Below, piece by piece: positions 1 to 7,221 of a stretch of DNA of 15,517 nt. Numbering within the stretch: the first letter of the stretch is position 1; every line of letters begins with the position of its first letter. The translations under genes and the position numbers were made by a program. The stretch comes from an uncultured Lachnospiraceae bacterium (lineage in GTDB: Bacteria > Bacillota > Clostridia > Lachnospirales > Lachnospiraceae): the NCBI GenBank assembly GCA_949346185.1, contig CASGVX010000012.1:1-15517 (forward strand), written 5' to 3'. Below the pieces are notes generated by a model, which was given only the letters and a program-made list of their open reading frames with translations, did no database searches and was not told the DNA's origin.

Positions 1-1
1 G

Positions 2-145
2 AAGAAGCCAGTGAAAGACGAATACTGTCACGAATGCTGTCCTAGCTGCGGCTGGATTGTCTGCAAAGGTGAATATGGCGGAAGATATTTGCCCCATTGT
101 GAGAATTGCGGGCAAGCCATAGATTGGAGGGACAGTGATGTGTGA
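2..145 (+). CDS. C-terminal part of a zinc-ribbon-like small phage protein (5' end cut by window)
   Basis: An open frame runs from the window edge to a TGA at 143-145 and encodes 47 residues. They contain two Cys clusters, CHECCPSCG near the start and HCENCG about 25 residues later, the spacing expected of a treble-clef or zinc-ribbon fold holding one zinc. Small zinc-ribbon proteins are common at the end of phage early regions, but none of the residues points to a precise function. The stop overlaps the start of the next gene by 8 bases, so the two are probably translated from the same message. The true start lies outside the window. Coding status is supported by the Cys spacing and the overlap only. 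Confidence 0.55.
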   Translation, partial: KKPVKDEYCHECCPSCGWIVCKGEYGGRYLPHCENCGQAIDWRDSDV

Positions 146-491
146 ATTTTGCGGAAGGGTTTCCTGCACCCTGACCAAGGAGCAGGTGCTGGAACGGGGG
201 AATATAATTGAAGACAATGCGAGTGGCATCATGCAGACGATTGAAGATGAAGATAATTTTGATGGGTTCCAGGGGAATACGTATTCGTTTGCAGGGGTGC
301 CTTGCTACGATAGCCTTAGCGCCCTGATTCCAGACGAGGACGAGGAGGATCCTCATAAGTACATGAGGTATGTTTTTGACGAGGATGAGGGTACGGGCGG
401 TGGATGGATGCAAGAGGATATTGATAATCCATTAGGATTCCAGACAGAGCAGGAGTTTTTGGCAAGCAAGGAAAGGAGGCTTAACTTATGA
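138..491 (+). CDS. Small acidic phage protein of unknown function
   Basis: This encodes 117 residues that I do not recognise. It opens with a CEFCGRVSC-type Cys cluster that could bind a metal, then becomes strongly acidic (for example an Asp/Glu-rich stretch around residues 58-65 and another around 77-82). ATG 138 is chosen over the GTG at 135 because a GGAGG at 126-130 sits 7 bases upstream of it. The gene overlaps the preceding frame by 8 bases and shares an ATGA with the next gene (488-491), the mark of translational coupling in a compact phage operon. There is no signal peptide or membrane segment. The acidic character could suit a DNA mimic, but nothing in the sequence proves that. Confidence 0.7.
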   Translation: MCEFCGRVSCTLTKEQVLERGNIIEDNASGIMQTIEDEDNFDGFQGNTYSFAGVPCYDSLSALIPDEDEEDPHKYMRYVFDEDEGTGGGWMQEDIDNPLGFQTEQEFLASKERRLNL

Positions 492-808
492 GGATTATCT
501 CACAGGACGGAACTTTTGATGTTCCGTATGAAATGGTTATTATTCAGAGGTTTGATGGAAAGATTTATTTTCTCAACAAAAATCTTGCTGGCATTGAGGA
601 AGCGGTGGAAGGTATTGCATTGGGTGAATACTCTACCGAATCCAAGGCAAAAAAAGCTATGGAGATGCTGCAGGCTAATTATTTATCAAGGATGGAATTG
701 GAGGGTGGCTATGATGAAGCGCAGGGGTTCTATGTCCAGCCTGATTTCTGGGTGCTGCCAAGGGTATTCCAGTTCCCGCAGGACGGCGAAGTGGAGGTGG
801 GGGAATGA
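488..808 (+). CDS. Small phage protein of unknown function
   Basis: This encodes 106 residues of unrecognised function. The start ATG overlaps the upstream stop as ATGA, and an AAGGAGG lies just upstream inside the previous gene (about 474-480), so the start is well supported. The N-terminal half looks like a small beta-rich domain (alternating hydrophobics in MVIIQRFDGKIYFLN), followed by a helix with ESKAKKAMEMLQ and a short acidic tail. This type of protein, with a strand pair and a KAKK-type helix, is common among hypothetical proteins of clostridial prophages near the regulator of the late operon, but I know no assigned role. Its stop overlaps the next start as ATGA. Confidence 0.7.
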   Translation: MRIISQDGTFDVPYEMVIIQRFDGKIYFLNKNLAGIEEAVEGIALGEYSTESKAKKAMEMLQANYLSRMELEGGYDEAQGFYVQPDFWVLPRVFQFPQDGEVEVGE

Positions 809-966
809 GCAGGTCCATTTTAGTGATTGATACGCTGGAGGCATGCATTGATTGCCCATGCCATTTTGCGTATGAGGATGGCATCGTGCCATCCTACAAG
901 GTTGGATATAACGCTTGCATTGAGGAGATATTGAAATCGGACGGTGAAGGAGACTGGGGTGGATGA
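805..966 (+). CDS. Very small Cys-containing phage protein
   Basis: The frame encodes 53 residues, MSRSILVIDT... to a C-terminal ...GDWGG. It has a CIDCPCH cluster around residues 14-20 and one more Cys near residue 38, so a small zinc site is possible. The start ATG overlaps the upstream stop (ATGA at 805-808) and its stop overlaps the next start (ATGA at 963-966), so it sits in an unbroken chain of coupled genes, the main argument that it is real. A 'VIDTPESCxxCPC'-like N-terminus is frequent in short phage proteins of unknown role. No function can be assigned. Confidence 0.65.
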   Translation: MSRSILVIDTLEACIDCPCHFAYEDGIVPSYKVGYNACIEEILKSDGEGDWGG

Positions 967-1178
967 GTGCAGGTCTTAGCAGCGAGGAGCGGGGGCTCAT
1001 CAATACGGTGGAACTTGCGCTGGACTGGCGGATGCCGATTACGGATGAGATGTTTTGGGAATATGAGAGGCTGATTGAAAAGCGGCAGCGGTTGGAGATG
1101 CGGCGGCAGCAGTCTGGGAAGGGTGCGGAGGAAGTATCCGGGGATTGCCAGGGGCAGCAGTCCGGGGAAGACAGATAG
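963..1178 (+). CDS. Small helical phage protein of unknown function
   Basis: This encodes 71 residues. The first 45 or so are predicted helical (LINTVELALDWRMPITDEMFWEYERL is broken by a Pro) and the rest is a polar, Arg/Gln/Gly-rich tail that is probably disordered. The ATG overlaps the preceding stop as ATGA, and GAAGGAGA at about 946-953 gives a plausible ribosome site. The tail region overlaps a frame that could extend the next gene upstream (to 1145), but that extension is not favoured. The gene is the last of the coupled small-gene chain before the sigma-like regulator. I do not recognise a family. Confidence 0.6.
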   Translation: MSAGLSSEERGLINTVELALDWRMPITDEMFWEYERLIEKRQRLEMRRQQSGKGAEEVSGDCQGQQSGEDR

Positions 1179-1194
1179 TTATTTGCATGGCAAC

Positions 1195-1200
1195 AGGAGG
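1195..1200 (+). promoter_or_regulatory. Ribosome binding site deciding the regulator start
   Basis: AGGAGG lies 4 bases before ATG 1205. The spacing is short but the match is perfect, and the in-frame starts further upstream (TTG 1145, ATG 1187) have no comparable site. Confidence 0.55.
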
Positions 1201-1204
1201 TAGC

Positions 1205-1690
1205 ATGGGGGAAGACAGCAGAATTGGGATATTAACGAAGTACGCTGATGCAAAGGCTCGTGTAAAGTATCTGCGGAAGTCCATCAGCAAGTTGGAAGAA
1301 CAGGATTATAAATTGATGACCACGGATCAGGGGCTGGTGTCTGATGTTGTCGCTTGCGGAAAAAAGCGGCGCAAGCCGTTAAAAACAGTCAGGATGACGG
1401 GATATGACATTAAAAGGGCTGGAAGAGTAAGTGCAAAACTGGCACAGGAGAGATGCCGCCTGCAATTAATGGAGGAGCAACTTCTGGAATTGCTGACCAA
1501 GGCAGAAGAGTACATAGAGAGCATTGGCGACATAGAGATGCGCAATATTCTTTCCCTCTACTACATCGAGGATTTGACGTGGGTGCAGGTGGCGGCTTCC
1601 ATGAATGAATTGTATGGCAGAAAAGGTAGGAAAGCATATACAGGAGACAGTTGTCGAAAGAAGCATGACCGCTTTTCAGAAAAAAATTGA
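1205..1690 (+). CDS. ArpU/sigma-70 region 4-like late transcription regulator
   Basis: This 161-residue protein has a long charged, probably coiled-coil N-terminal half (residues 15-105, rich in KARVKYLRKSISKLEEQ-type heptads) and a C-terminal helix-turn-helix at about 110-155. The latter reads EMRNILSLYYIEDLTWVQVA and ends in a basic recognition helix (SCRKKHDRF), the pattern of sigma-70 region 4. Proteins of this shape (ArpU / RinA / DUF1492-like group) sit directly before the terminase genes in Bacillota phages and switch on late genes; that role is established for the family and inferred here. It lies upstream of a candidate promoter and a terminator, consistent with control of the downstream packaging and morphogenesis operon. 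Start chosen by the AGGAGG at 1195-1200. Confidence 0.8.
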   Translation: MGEDSRIGILTKYADAKARVKYLRKSISKLEEQDYKLMTTDQGLVSDVVACGKKRRKPLKTVRMTGYDIKRAGRVSAKLAQERCRLQLMEEQLLELLTKAEEYIESIGDIEMRNILSLYYIEDLTWVQVAASMNELYGRKGRKAYTGDSCRKKHDRFSEKN

Positions 1691-1711
1691 AAAATTTTCA
1701 AAAACGACGGT

Positions 1712-1740
1712 TTTGTCCGCTTACTATGTGTTATTATTTA
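1712..1740 (+). promoter_or_regulatory. Candidate late-operon promoter
   Basis: TTTGTC (1712-1717) and TATTTA (1735-1740) are separated by 17 bases, directly after the regulator gene in an AT-rich non-coding gap. It is the only stretch between the regulator and terS that looks like a promoter. A terminator at 1784-1812 lies between it and terS, so transcription from here would have to read through, or the element may instead be recognised together with the regulator. The assignment rests on position and weak consensus only. Confidence 0.35.
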
Positions 1741-1783
1741 AAATAAAAAAACTGTCGGCAAAATTGAATTGCTTTTTCTCTTG

Positions 1784-1812
1784 GCACACAGGCTTTAGCT
1801 TGTGTGCTTTTT
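1784..1812 (+). terminator. Rho-independent terminator after the regulator gene
   Basis: GCACACA at 1784-1790 pairs perfectly with TGTGTGC at 1801-1807. The stem continues inward through a G-T pair (1791/1800) and GC pairs (1792/1799, 1793/1798) to a small TTTA loop. Five T residues follow at 1808-1812. This is a classic intrinsic terminator, placed 93 bases after the regulator stop and 43 bases before terS. It separates early from late transcription, or is relieved by an antitermination step. Confidence 0.75.
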
Positions 1813-1855
1813 GCGATTTGGGAAAATGGAGACGGTGGATTAGAGAGGTGGTGTT

Positions 1856-2644
1856 GTGGCGAATGAGGCGAAAAAGAATGAGTTAGCTGAAGCTGACTAT
1901 GTGTCCGGCATGAAGTATAAGGATATAGCGGAAAAATACGGCGTATCCATCAATACAGTGAAGAGTTGGAAGAAAAGGTATGCATGGTGCCGGGAGGGTG
2001 CACACAAAAATAGAAAAGGGTGCACACAAAATGAAGGAAATAAAAACGTAAAAAAAGAGCCTTCTGCAGTAGAGGTTGAAGCAGTCATGGAAAATGGCGA
2101 GTTGACCGACAAACAGAGGCTTTTTTGCGTATTGTATACTCGTTGCTTCAATGCCACGAAGGCATATCAGAAAGCGTATGGTGTTGACTATGCCACGGCG
2201 GCATCCAACGGCTACCGAATGATGGAGAATGATGGAGTAAAAAATGAGATCATGCGCCTCAAGAAGAACCGCCTCAACAGGGAGATGCTTTCCGAGGAGG
2301 ATGTCGTCCAGATGTATATAAATATCTTGTATGCGGATATCGGTGATTATCTGGATAAAAAGCATAATATGATTAACCTGTCTGGCCCTTGTGCGGATGG
2401 AAGGCTGATTAAGAAGGTGTCCTTTGGCAAGACGGATTCCATCGAGCTGCTGGACAAGATGGCGGCGCTAAAATGGCTGGCTGACCATATGGATCTGGCC
2501 ACGGAGAGGCAGAGGGCGGAGATAGAACTGCTAAGGGCGAAAGCGGCGAGGGAAGATGCAGGAGATGATGAAGCGGAAGATGATGGATTTTTAGATGCAT
2601 TGAATGGTTCAGCACAAGAGGATTGGAAGAGTGAGGAGGATTAG
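1856..2644 (+). CDS. terS: Terminase small subunit (PBSX XtmA / YqaS type)
   Basis: This 262-residue DNA-packaging protein recognises the phage genome and loads the large subunit. Residues 19-40 (GMKYKDIAEKYGVSINTVKS) form a helix-turn-helix typical of XtmA-type small terminases. After a basic linker (about 47-70), residues 84-215 match the Terminase_2 pattern: LTDKQRLFCVLYTRCFNATKAYQKAYG, then AADIGDYLD-like helices and a KMAALKWLADHM segment. The C-terminus is a charged helix with an acidic tail that could contact TerL. The start is GTG 1856 preceded by AGAGGTGG; no ATG fits better. The gene is followed by, and overlaps, terL. A 15-bp direct repeat lies inside the linker-coding DNA (see repeat entry). 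Confidence 0.9.
   Translation: MANEAKKNELAEADYVSGMKYKDIAEKYGVSINTVKSWKKRYAWCREGAHKNRKGCTQNEGNKNVKKEPSAVEVEAVMENGELTDKQRLFCVLYTRCFNATKAYQKAYGVDYATAASNGYRMMENDGVKNEIMRLKKNRLNREMLSEEDVVQMYINILYADIGDYLDKKHNMINLSGPCADGRLIKKVSFGKTDSIELLDKMAALKWLADHMDLATERQRAEIELLRAKAAREDAGDDEAEDDGFLDALNGSAQEDWKSEED
1995..2031 (+). repeat. Direct repeat within terS, 15 bp, 22-bp period
   Basis: AGGGTGCACACAAAA occurs at 1995-2009 and again at 2017-2031. The period of 22 bp is about two helical turns and is not a multiple of three, so the two copies are read in different frames (EGAHKN then KGCTQN); protein repetition cannot explain it. Each copy contains the palindrome GTGCAC. The same GCACACA heptamer also forms both arms of the terminator at 1784-1807. 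It could be a TerS recognition (pac or cos) site, but that is inference. Confidence 0.7.
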
Positions 2645-3902
2645 ACAGGCAACGTTCAAATTCAGCCCATTTTCCAAAAAGCAGAGGAAGGTGCTTAACT
2701 GGTGGTGTGATCGTTCCCCGGTGAAAGATTGCGATGGGATAATAGCGGATGGGGCAATTCGCTCTGGCAAGACATTGAGCATGTCCCTATCTTTTGTGCT
2801 TTGGGCAATGACAAGGTATGATGGGCAGAATTTCGCCATGTGCGGAAAGACGATAGGGTCTTTTCGACGAAATGTGCTTTCTTCCCTGAAATTGATGTTA
2901 AAGTCAAGGGGTTATCATGTGGTGGATCACAGAGCCGATAATTTGCTTATCATCACCAGAGGCAGCACCGTTAATTATTTCTATATTTTTGGCGGAAAGG
3001 ATGAACGGTCCCAAGATTTGATACAGGGCATCACTCTTGCGGGCTGTTTCTTTGATGAAGTGGCACTGATGCCCCAGTCATTCGTGAATCAGGCAACGGC
3101 CAGATGCTCCGTGGATGATTCCAAGCTATGGTTTAATTGCAATCCCCAGGGGCCTTATCACTGGTTCAAGAATGATTGGATTGACAAGAGGGAGGAGAAG
3201 AGACTATTATATCTGCATTTTGGCATGGATGATAACTTGAGCCTGTCGGAAAGGATCAAGGAACGATACCGAAGCAGATATAGCGGCGTATTCTTCAAGA
3301 GATACATTCTGGGGCTGTGGGTGATGGCGGAGGGCATCATCTACGACATGTTCGATGAAAAGAAACATGTCGTAGATTCGCTAGATGGCATATATGGGGA
3401 GCATTATGTTTCCTGTGACTATGGAACCCAGAACCCTACGGTGTTCCTTCTGTGGCAGAAGCACGTGGATGGGAGATGGATCTGCTGCAGGGAGTATTAT
3501 TATAGCGGCAGGAATCAGGAGCAGCAAAAGACGGATTCCGAATATGCCGATGATTTGGAGAAATGGCTTGATGAAGTTAATCCAGCAAAAATCATTATCG
3601 ATCCTTCGGCGGCCTCTTTTATCGCAGAATTAAAAAAGCGGGGATATCGGATCAAGAAGGCGAAAAATGACGTGTTGGACGGCATACGCTTCGTGGCATC
3701 CCTGCTGATGCTAGGCAAGATAGGAATATATAGGGAATGCAAGGAGACAGTCAAGGAATTTTCTTCCTATATCTGGGATGAAAAGGCAGCAGAGCGGGGA
3801 GAGGATAAGCCAGTGAAGCAGCATGACCATTGCATGGATGCCCTTAGGTACTTTGCATATACGATTATTAGAAAGCCGAGCGGGATGTCGGTGCTAAAAT
3901 AG
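2631..3902 (+). CDS. terL: Terminase large subunit (PBSX XtmB / YqaT family)
   Basis: This ATP-driven packaging motor and headful/cos nuclease is 423 residues from GTG 2631. The N-terminal ATPase has Walker A GAIRSGKT at residues 41-48 and Walker B GCFFDE ending at 142-143. The C-terminal RNase H-like nuclease has acidic residues in SCDYGTQNP (D263), IIIDPSAASF (D324) and HDHCMDALRY (D403); all key residues are present, so the enzyme looks intact. The GTG start overlaps terS by 14 bases, has AAGAGG upstream, and gives a short N-terminus before FKFSPFSKKQ as usual in the family. ATG 2604 would add nine residues and is the alternative. A striking 14-bp inverted repeat lies between the two domains. 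Confidence 0.95.
   Translation: MRRIRQATFKFSPFSKKQRKVLNWWCDRSPVKDCDGIIADGAIRSGKTLSMSLSFVLWAMTRYDGQNFAMCGKTIGSFRRNVLSSLKLMLKSRGYHVVDHRADNLLIITRGSTVNYFYIFGGKDERSQDLIQGITLAGCFFDEVALMPQSFVNQATARCSVDDSKLWFNCNPQGPYHWFKNDWIDKREEKRLLYLHFGMDDNLSLSERIKERYRSRYSGVFFKRYILGLWVMAEGIIYDMFDEKKHVVDSLDGIYGEHYVSCDYGTQNPTVFLLWQKHVDGRWICCREYYYSGRNQEQQKTDSEYADDLEKWLDEVNPAKIIIDPSAASFIAELKKRGYRIKKAKNDVLDGIRFVASLLMLGKIGIYRECKETVKEFSSYIWDEKAAERGEDKPVKQHDHCMDALRYFAYTIIRKPSGMSVLK
3339..3377 (+). repeat. Perfect 14-bp inverted repeat inside terL
   Basis: ATCTACGACATGTT (3339-3352) is followed by an 11-base spacer and AACATGTCGTAGAT (3364-3377), its exact reverse complement. As RNA this would be a very stable hairpin with no U-tract after it. 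It lies in the linker coding IYDMFDEKKHVVD, between the ATPase and nuclease domains of TerL. Confidence 0.8.
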
Positions 3903-3910
3903 GAGCAGAT

Positions 3911-5296
3911 ATGGATATTGAGACATTGAAAAAAATTATCAAGAAATATGAAGTGTACCATGCTTCTTTCGCAAGAGAGGCTATGATTGGCGAGAGGTAC
4001 TATGGGAATAGTTCCGATATTTTGCTAAAAAAGGAAAATACGGATGAACAGGGAAATCCTCTTAGAAGTGCAAACAATAAGATTCCGAGAAATTTCCATG
4101 GTCTTCTTGTCAATCAGAAAGCATCCTACGCTTTTACAATTCCACCCATCTTTGACGTAGGGGGGAAGGAGAGCAATAAACGCATTGTTCGGGCATTGGG
4201 CGACGAGTATGCGAAAAATTGCCTGGATTTGTGCGTGAATGCGGCAAACACTTCCGTGGCATGGGTGCATTACTGGAAGAGCGAAAAGGGGGAGTTTGAG
4301 TGGGCGGTGCTGGACAGCAAGCAGATCATACCGATATGGGACAAGTCGCTAAAGAAAAAACTGTTCGGGGTTCTCCGAACATACCAACAGATTGATGAGC
4401 AAACCGGCGAAAACTATTTCGTATGGGAATACTGGGCAGAGAATCGCTGCCAGGCGTACAGGAAGAAGGTGGCGGATTCCTTGGAGGATGGATTGATGGT
4501 CTACGATATGTTCATTGATCCAGATACCCAGAAGAAGACGGCGGACTATGAGCATGGAATGGAGGAGGTGCCTTTCATTCCGTTTTTTAATAACAATATC
4601 CGCACTACGGATTTGAAAAATATCAAGTCCCTTGTGGACGTATATGACAAGGTTTACAGCGGATTTATCAATGATCTGGACGATGTGCAGGAAATCATCA
4701 TGATTCTTTCCGGGTACGGAGGTACGGAACTGAATGGATTTTTGGAGGATTTGAAGAAATACAAGGTTATCAAGATAGATGATGATGAAAAGGGCGGGGT
4801 CAGCACGCTCAATATAGAAATCCCGGTGGAGGCTAGGAATGTGGTGCTGGAATTGACTAGGAAAGCGATATTCGAGCAGGGGCAGGGATATGACCCCCAG
4901 CCGGAAAGTTTTGGCAACCAGTCAGGGGAGGCACTGAAATTCATGTATTCCCTTCTGGAAATGAAGGTGGGATTGATGGAGATAGAATTTCGCTTGGGGT
5001 TTGCAAAGCTTGTTCGTGCGATTTGCCGCTTCTACAGCATTCCATGCGAGATTATAGAGCAAGTATGGACCAGATCAAGAATCAGGAACGAGACGGAACT
5101 GGCTCAGATATGCCGGGACAGCGTGGGGATTATCAGCAACAAGACCATTGTAAAGAACCATCCATTTACCGTTGACTTAGAAAGCGAGTTGCGGCAGCTG
5201 GAAGCGGAGAAGACGGAGGAAGAAAGCAGGGAGGATGCCTACAAGGATGCTTTTGCGCAAGAAGAGGATGACGGCAATACACAGGGTGAGGAGTGA
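3911..5296 (+). CDS. Portal protein (SPP1 gp6 / PBSX XkdE-YqbA type)
   Basis: This 461-residue protein forms the dodecameric channel at one capsid vertex through which DNA enters and leaves, and on which TerL docks. Family features include a helical N-terminus, the NNKIPRNFHGLLVNQKASYAF segment near residues 54-75 (typical of SPP1-family portals), an alternating strand region with WAVLDSKQIIPIWD around 125-145, the PFIPFFNNN segment near 215, and a helical stem/crown with the LEMKVGLMEIEFRLG helix. The C-terminus is a charged helix with a run of Glu and Asp. AGGAG at 3901-3905, overlapping the terL stop, lies 5 bases before the ATG. It overlaps the next gene by 4 bases (GTGA). Confidence 0.92.
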   Translation: MDIETLKKIIKKYEVYHASFAREAMIGERYYGNSSDILLKKENTDEQGNPLRSANNKIPRNFHGLLVNQKASYAFTIPPIFDVGGKESNKRIVRALGDEYAKNCLDLCVNAANTSVAWVHYWKSEKGEFEWAVLDSKQIIPIWDKSLKKKLFGVLRTYQQIDEQTGENYFVWEYWAENRCQAYRKKVADSLEDGLMVYDMFIDPDTQKKTADYEHGMEEVPFIPFFNNNIRTTDLKNIKSLVDVYDKVYSGFINDLDDVQEIIMILSGYGGTELNGFLEDLKKYKVIKIDDDEKGGVSTLNIEIPVEARNVVLELTRKAIFEQGQGYDPQPESFGNQSGEALKFMYSLLEMKVGLMEIEFRLGFAKLVRAICRFYSIPCEIIEQVWTRSRIRNETELAQICRDSVGIISNKTIVKNHPFTVDLESELRQLEAEKTEEESREDAYKDAFAQEEDDGNTQGEE

Positions 5297-7221
5297 GGGC
5301 GGGTGATGATTTGAAAAATGGGATATATTGGAAAAAGCGTTTTGCGGCATTGGAGCATGAACAGCATAAGAAAGACGAGGCGTATATAAAGGATTTGGGG
5401 CAGCAGTTTCGCATGGCATCTGCAAGGATGGAGGCGGATATAGAAAAGTGGTACTATCGCTTGGCAGAGAACAATGACATTACCTATACGGCGGCAAAGA
5501 AGCTCCTGAAAGCGAATGAGTTGGAGGAATTTCATTGGACTGTTGAGGATTACATACAGAAAGGCAAGGAGAATGGCATCAATCAGAAGTGGATGAAGGA
5601 GTTGGAAAATGCGTCGGCTAGGGTGCATATCAACAGGCTACAGATCATTAAATTGCAGGTGCGGCAAGAGGCGGAGCTTCTTTTTCAGAAATACGGTGAT
5701 GGTGTGGAGGGGCATTTGAAGAAAGCCTATTCAGATAGGTTTTACCGTACCGCATATGAGGTGGCGAGGGGATGCGGCGTGGGGCATCATCTGGCTAGGA
5801 TAGACGAGGGGCGCATCAGGATGGTGCTGGAAAAGCCATGGGCGCAGGATGGGGCAAATTTTTCGGACAGGATATGGGCGAATAAGGTCAAATTGGTTCA
5901 AGTTCTGCATACGGAACTATCCCAGCATGTCATCCGAGGCTCTGATCCCTACCAAGCGGTACAGGCAATCAGCAAGAAGATGGATGTGAGTAAAAATAGG
6001 GCATCCACCCTTGTGTATACGGAGAGCGCAGCCATAGCGGCAGCAGCACAGAGGGACTGCTTCAATGAATTGGATATCGGGGAGTTTGAGATTGTCGCAA
6101 CCCTTGACAGCCTGACTTCGGATCTGTGCCGCAACATGGATGGGAAGCATTTTTCCATGAAGGATTACGAGGTGGGCGTTACTGCGCCACCCTTTCATCC
6201 GAACTGCAGAAGTGTGGCGTGTCCGTATTTTGATGATGAATTTTCGGAGGGAGGAAAGCGTGCCGCACGTGGAGAAGATGGAAAGACCCATTATGTTCCG
6301 GCAGATATGACATATAAGGAATGGCAGAGATCTTTCGTGGATGGCGGGGAATCAGGATTGCATAACGCAGAATCTGATGGTACAATGAAGAAAAGGCTGG
6401 AAGTGAAGGAACTGGACAAACTGAAACAATCTGGCATGACTGAAACAGAATACCAGGAGTATTTGTACCTCATTAACAGACACAGCAATGAAGATGTGAC
6501 CAGGCTGTATAGTGAATTTGGCGATATGCCGTCCAGTGTTGTCAAGATGGCTGATAGGGGCGCATATTCATCTTCGCAGAAAACCATCAAATATGATATG
6601 CCTCCGCAAAGACATATGGATAATGGAGTGTCGAAATATAGCACGCTTGCCCACGAATATGGACACGCTTTTGATGATTTGGGGTCATTCAGAGGTTTAC
6701 ACTACAATGAAATTGACACCCTGAATAATAAAGTCAAAATCGGTTCAGGGGCGCTTAAGGTGTTCAAACGTGTTCCAAGTTCCAGTGACGAATTTCTTGT
6801 AGCACTGCGGAAAGATAAAGAACAATTGAGGAAAACTTTTAAAGGTGCAAGAAATGATATACTTTCTACAGGTGCGACAAATGGCGTACAAGATGCGCTT
6901 CGTGGCTTTTTTGGTAGTCGGAATGTAGAAGTAATATGGGGGCATGAAGAATCATATTATAACCGAACATTCAATAAATTCATTAAGGGCTTTGGAAAAG
7001 AAAAGGAATTTGGCGAGGCATTGAAGGAATTAGGTATTGATGCGAGTAACAGTTCCAAACGGAAGAATGCCTGTCGGATTTATGAAACAGCATCAGAAAC
7101 ATGGGCGAACATTATGAGTGCGGAAACGTGCCAGGGAGAAGAACTGGAGGCAGTAAAGAAATATCTTCCAAATGCCTATGCGGCGTTATTAGAAATTATT
7201 GGAAAGGTGGGAGGAAAGTGA
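5293..7221 (+). CDS. Mu F-like minor head protein with a C-terminal HExxH (zincin-type) domain
   Basis: This 642-residue protein begins at a GTG overlapping the portal stop by 4 bases. Residues 1-180 are helical and residues about 200-312 match the phage head morphogenesis (SPP1 gp7 / Mu gpF) domain: NRASTLVYTES, then LDSLTSDLCRNMDGKHF and TAPPFHPNCRS. That part binds portal and enters the head in few copies. Residues 360-642 are an extra domain absent from plain gp7 proteins. It carries AHEYGH (H454, E455, H458), a zincin active-site motif, and a downstream YETASETWAN helix whose E598 or E602 could be the third zinc ligand. GC falls from about 53% (hand count, 5761-6300) to about 41% (6361-7200). 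Mu F proteins with exchangeable C-terminal toxin domains are an established family; the toxin role here is inference. Confidence 0.85.
   Translation: MRAGDDLKNGIYWKKRFAALEHEQHKKDEAYIKDLGQQFRMASARMEADIEKWYYRLAENNDITYTAAKKLLKANELEEFHWTVEDYIQKGKENGINQKWMKELENASARVHINRLQIIKLQVRQEAELLFQKYGDGVEGHLKKAYSDRFYRTAYEVARGCGVGHHLARIDEGRIRMVLEKPWAQDGANFSDRIWANKVKLVQVLHTELSQHVIRGSDPYQAVQAISKKMDVSKNRASTLVYTESAAIAAAAQRDCFNELDIGEFEIVATLDSLTSDLCRNMDGKHFSMKDYEVGVTAPPFHPNCRSVACPYFDDEFSEGGKRAARGEDGKTHYVPADMTYKEWQRSFVDGGESGLHNAESDGTMKKRLEVKELDKLKQSGMTETEYQEYLYLINRHSNEDVTRLYSEFGDMPSSVVKMADRGAYSSSQKTIKYDMPPQRHMDNGVSKYSTLAHEYGHAFDDLGSFRGLHYNEIDTLNNKVKIGSGALKVFKRVPSSSDEFLVALRKDKEQLRKTFKGARNDILSTGATNGVQDALRGFFGSRNVEVIWGHEESYYNRTFNKFIKGFGKEKEFGEALKELGIDASNSSKRKNACRIYETASETWANIMSAETCQGEELEAVKKYLPNAYAALLEIIGKVGGK

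Noticed and set aside
516..830. Plus-strand open frame of 104 codons overlapping the second and third small genes
   Set aside because: A different frame of a gene with a better start and ribosome site; the translation is rich in Trp, Arg and Cys as expected of a shadow.
1352..1376. GCTTGCG/CGCAAGC inverted repeat inside the regulator gene
   Set aside because: Seven bp with an 11-base loop inside coding DNA is near what chance gives; no T-run or further support, unlike the 14-bp case in terL.
1605..1886. Plus-strand open frame of 93 codons across the regulator end and the gap
   Set aside because: It overlaps the sigma-like gene's helix-turn-helix in another frame, runs through the terminator hairpin, and its product shows no coherent domain.
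4363..4380. GTTCGG/CCGAAC hairpin inside the portal gene
   Set aside because: A 6-bp stem is expected by chance several times in a window of this size and there is no other feature around it.
7101..7217. Extension of the small post-Mu F gene upstream to 7101
   Set aside because: It would overlap the Mu F-like gene by 121 bases; the GTG at 7218 has a GGAGG and a typical 4-base overlap.
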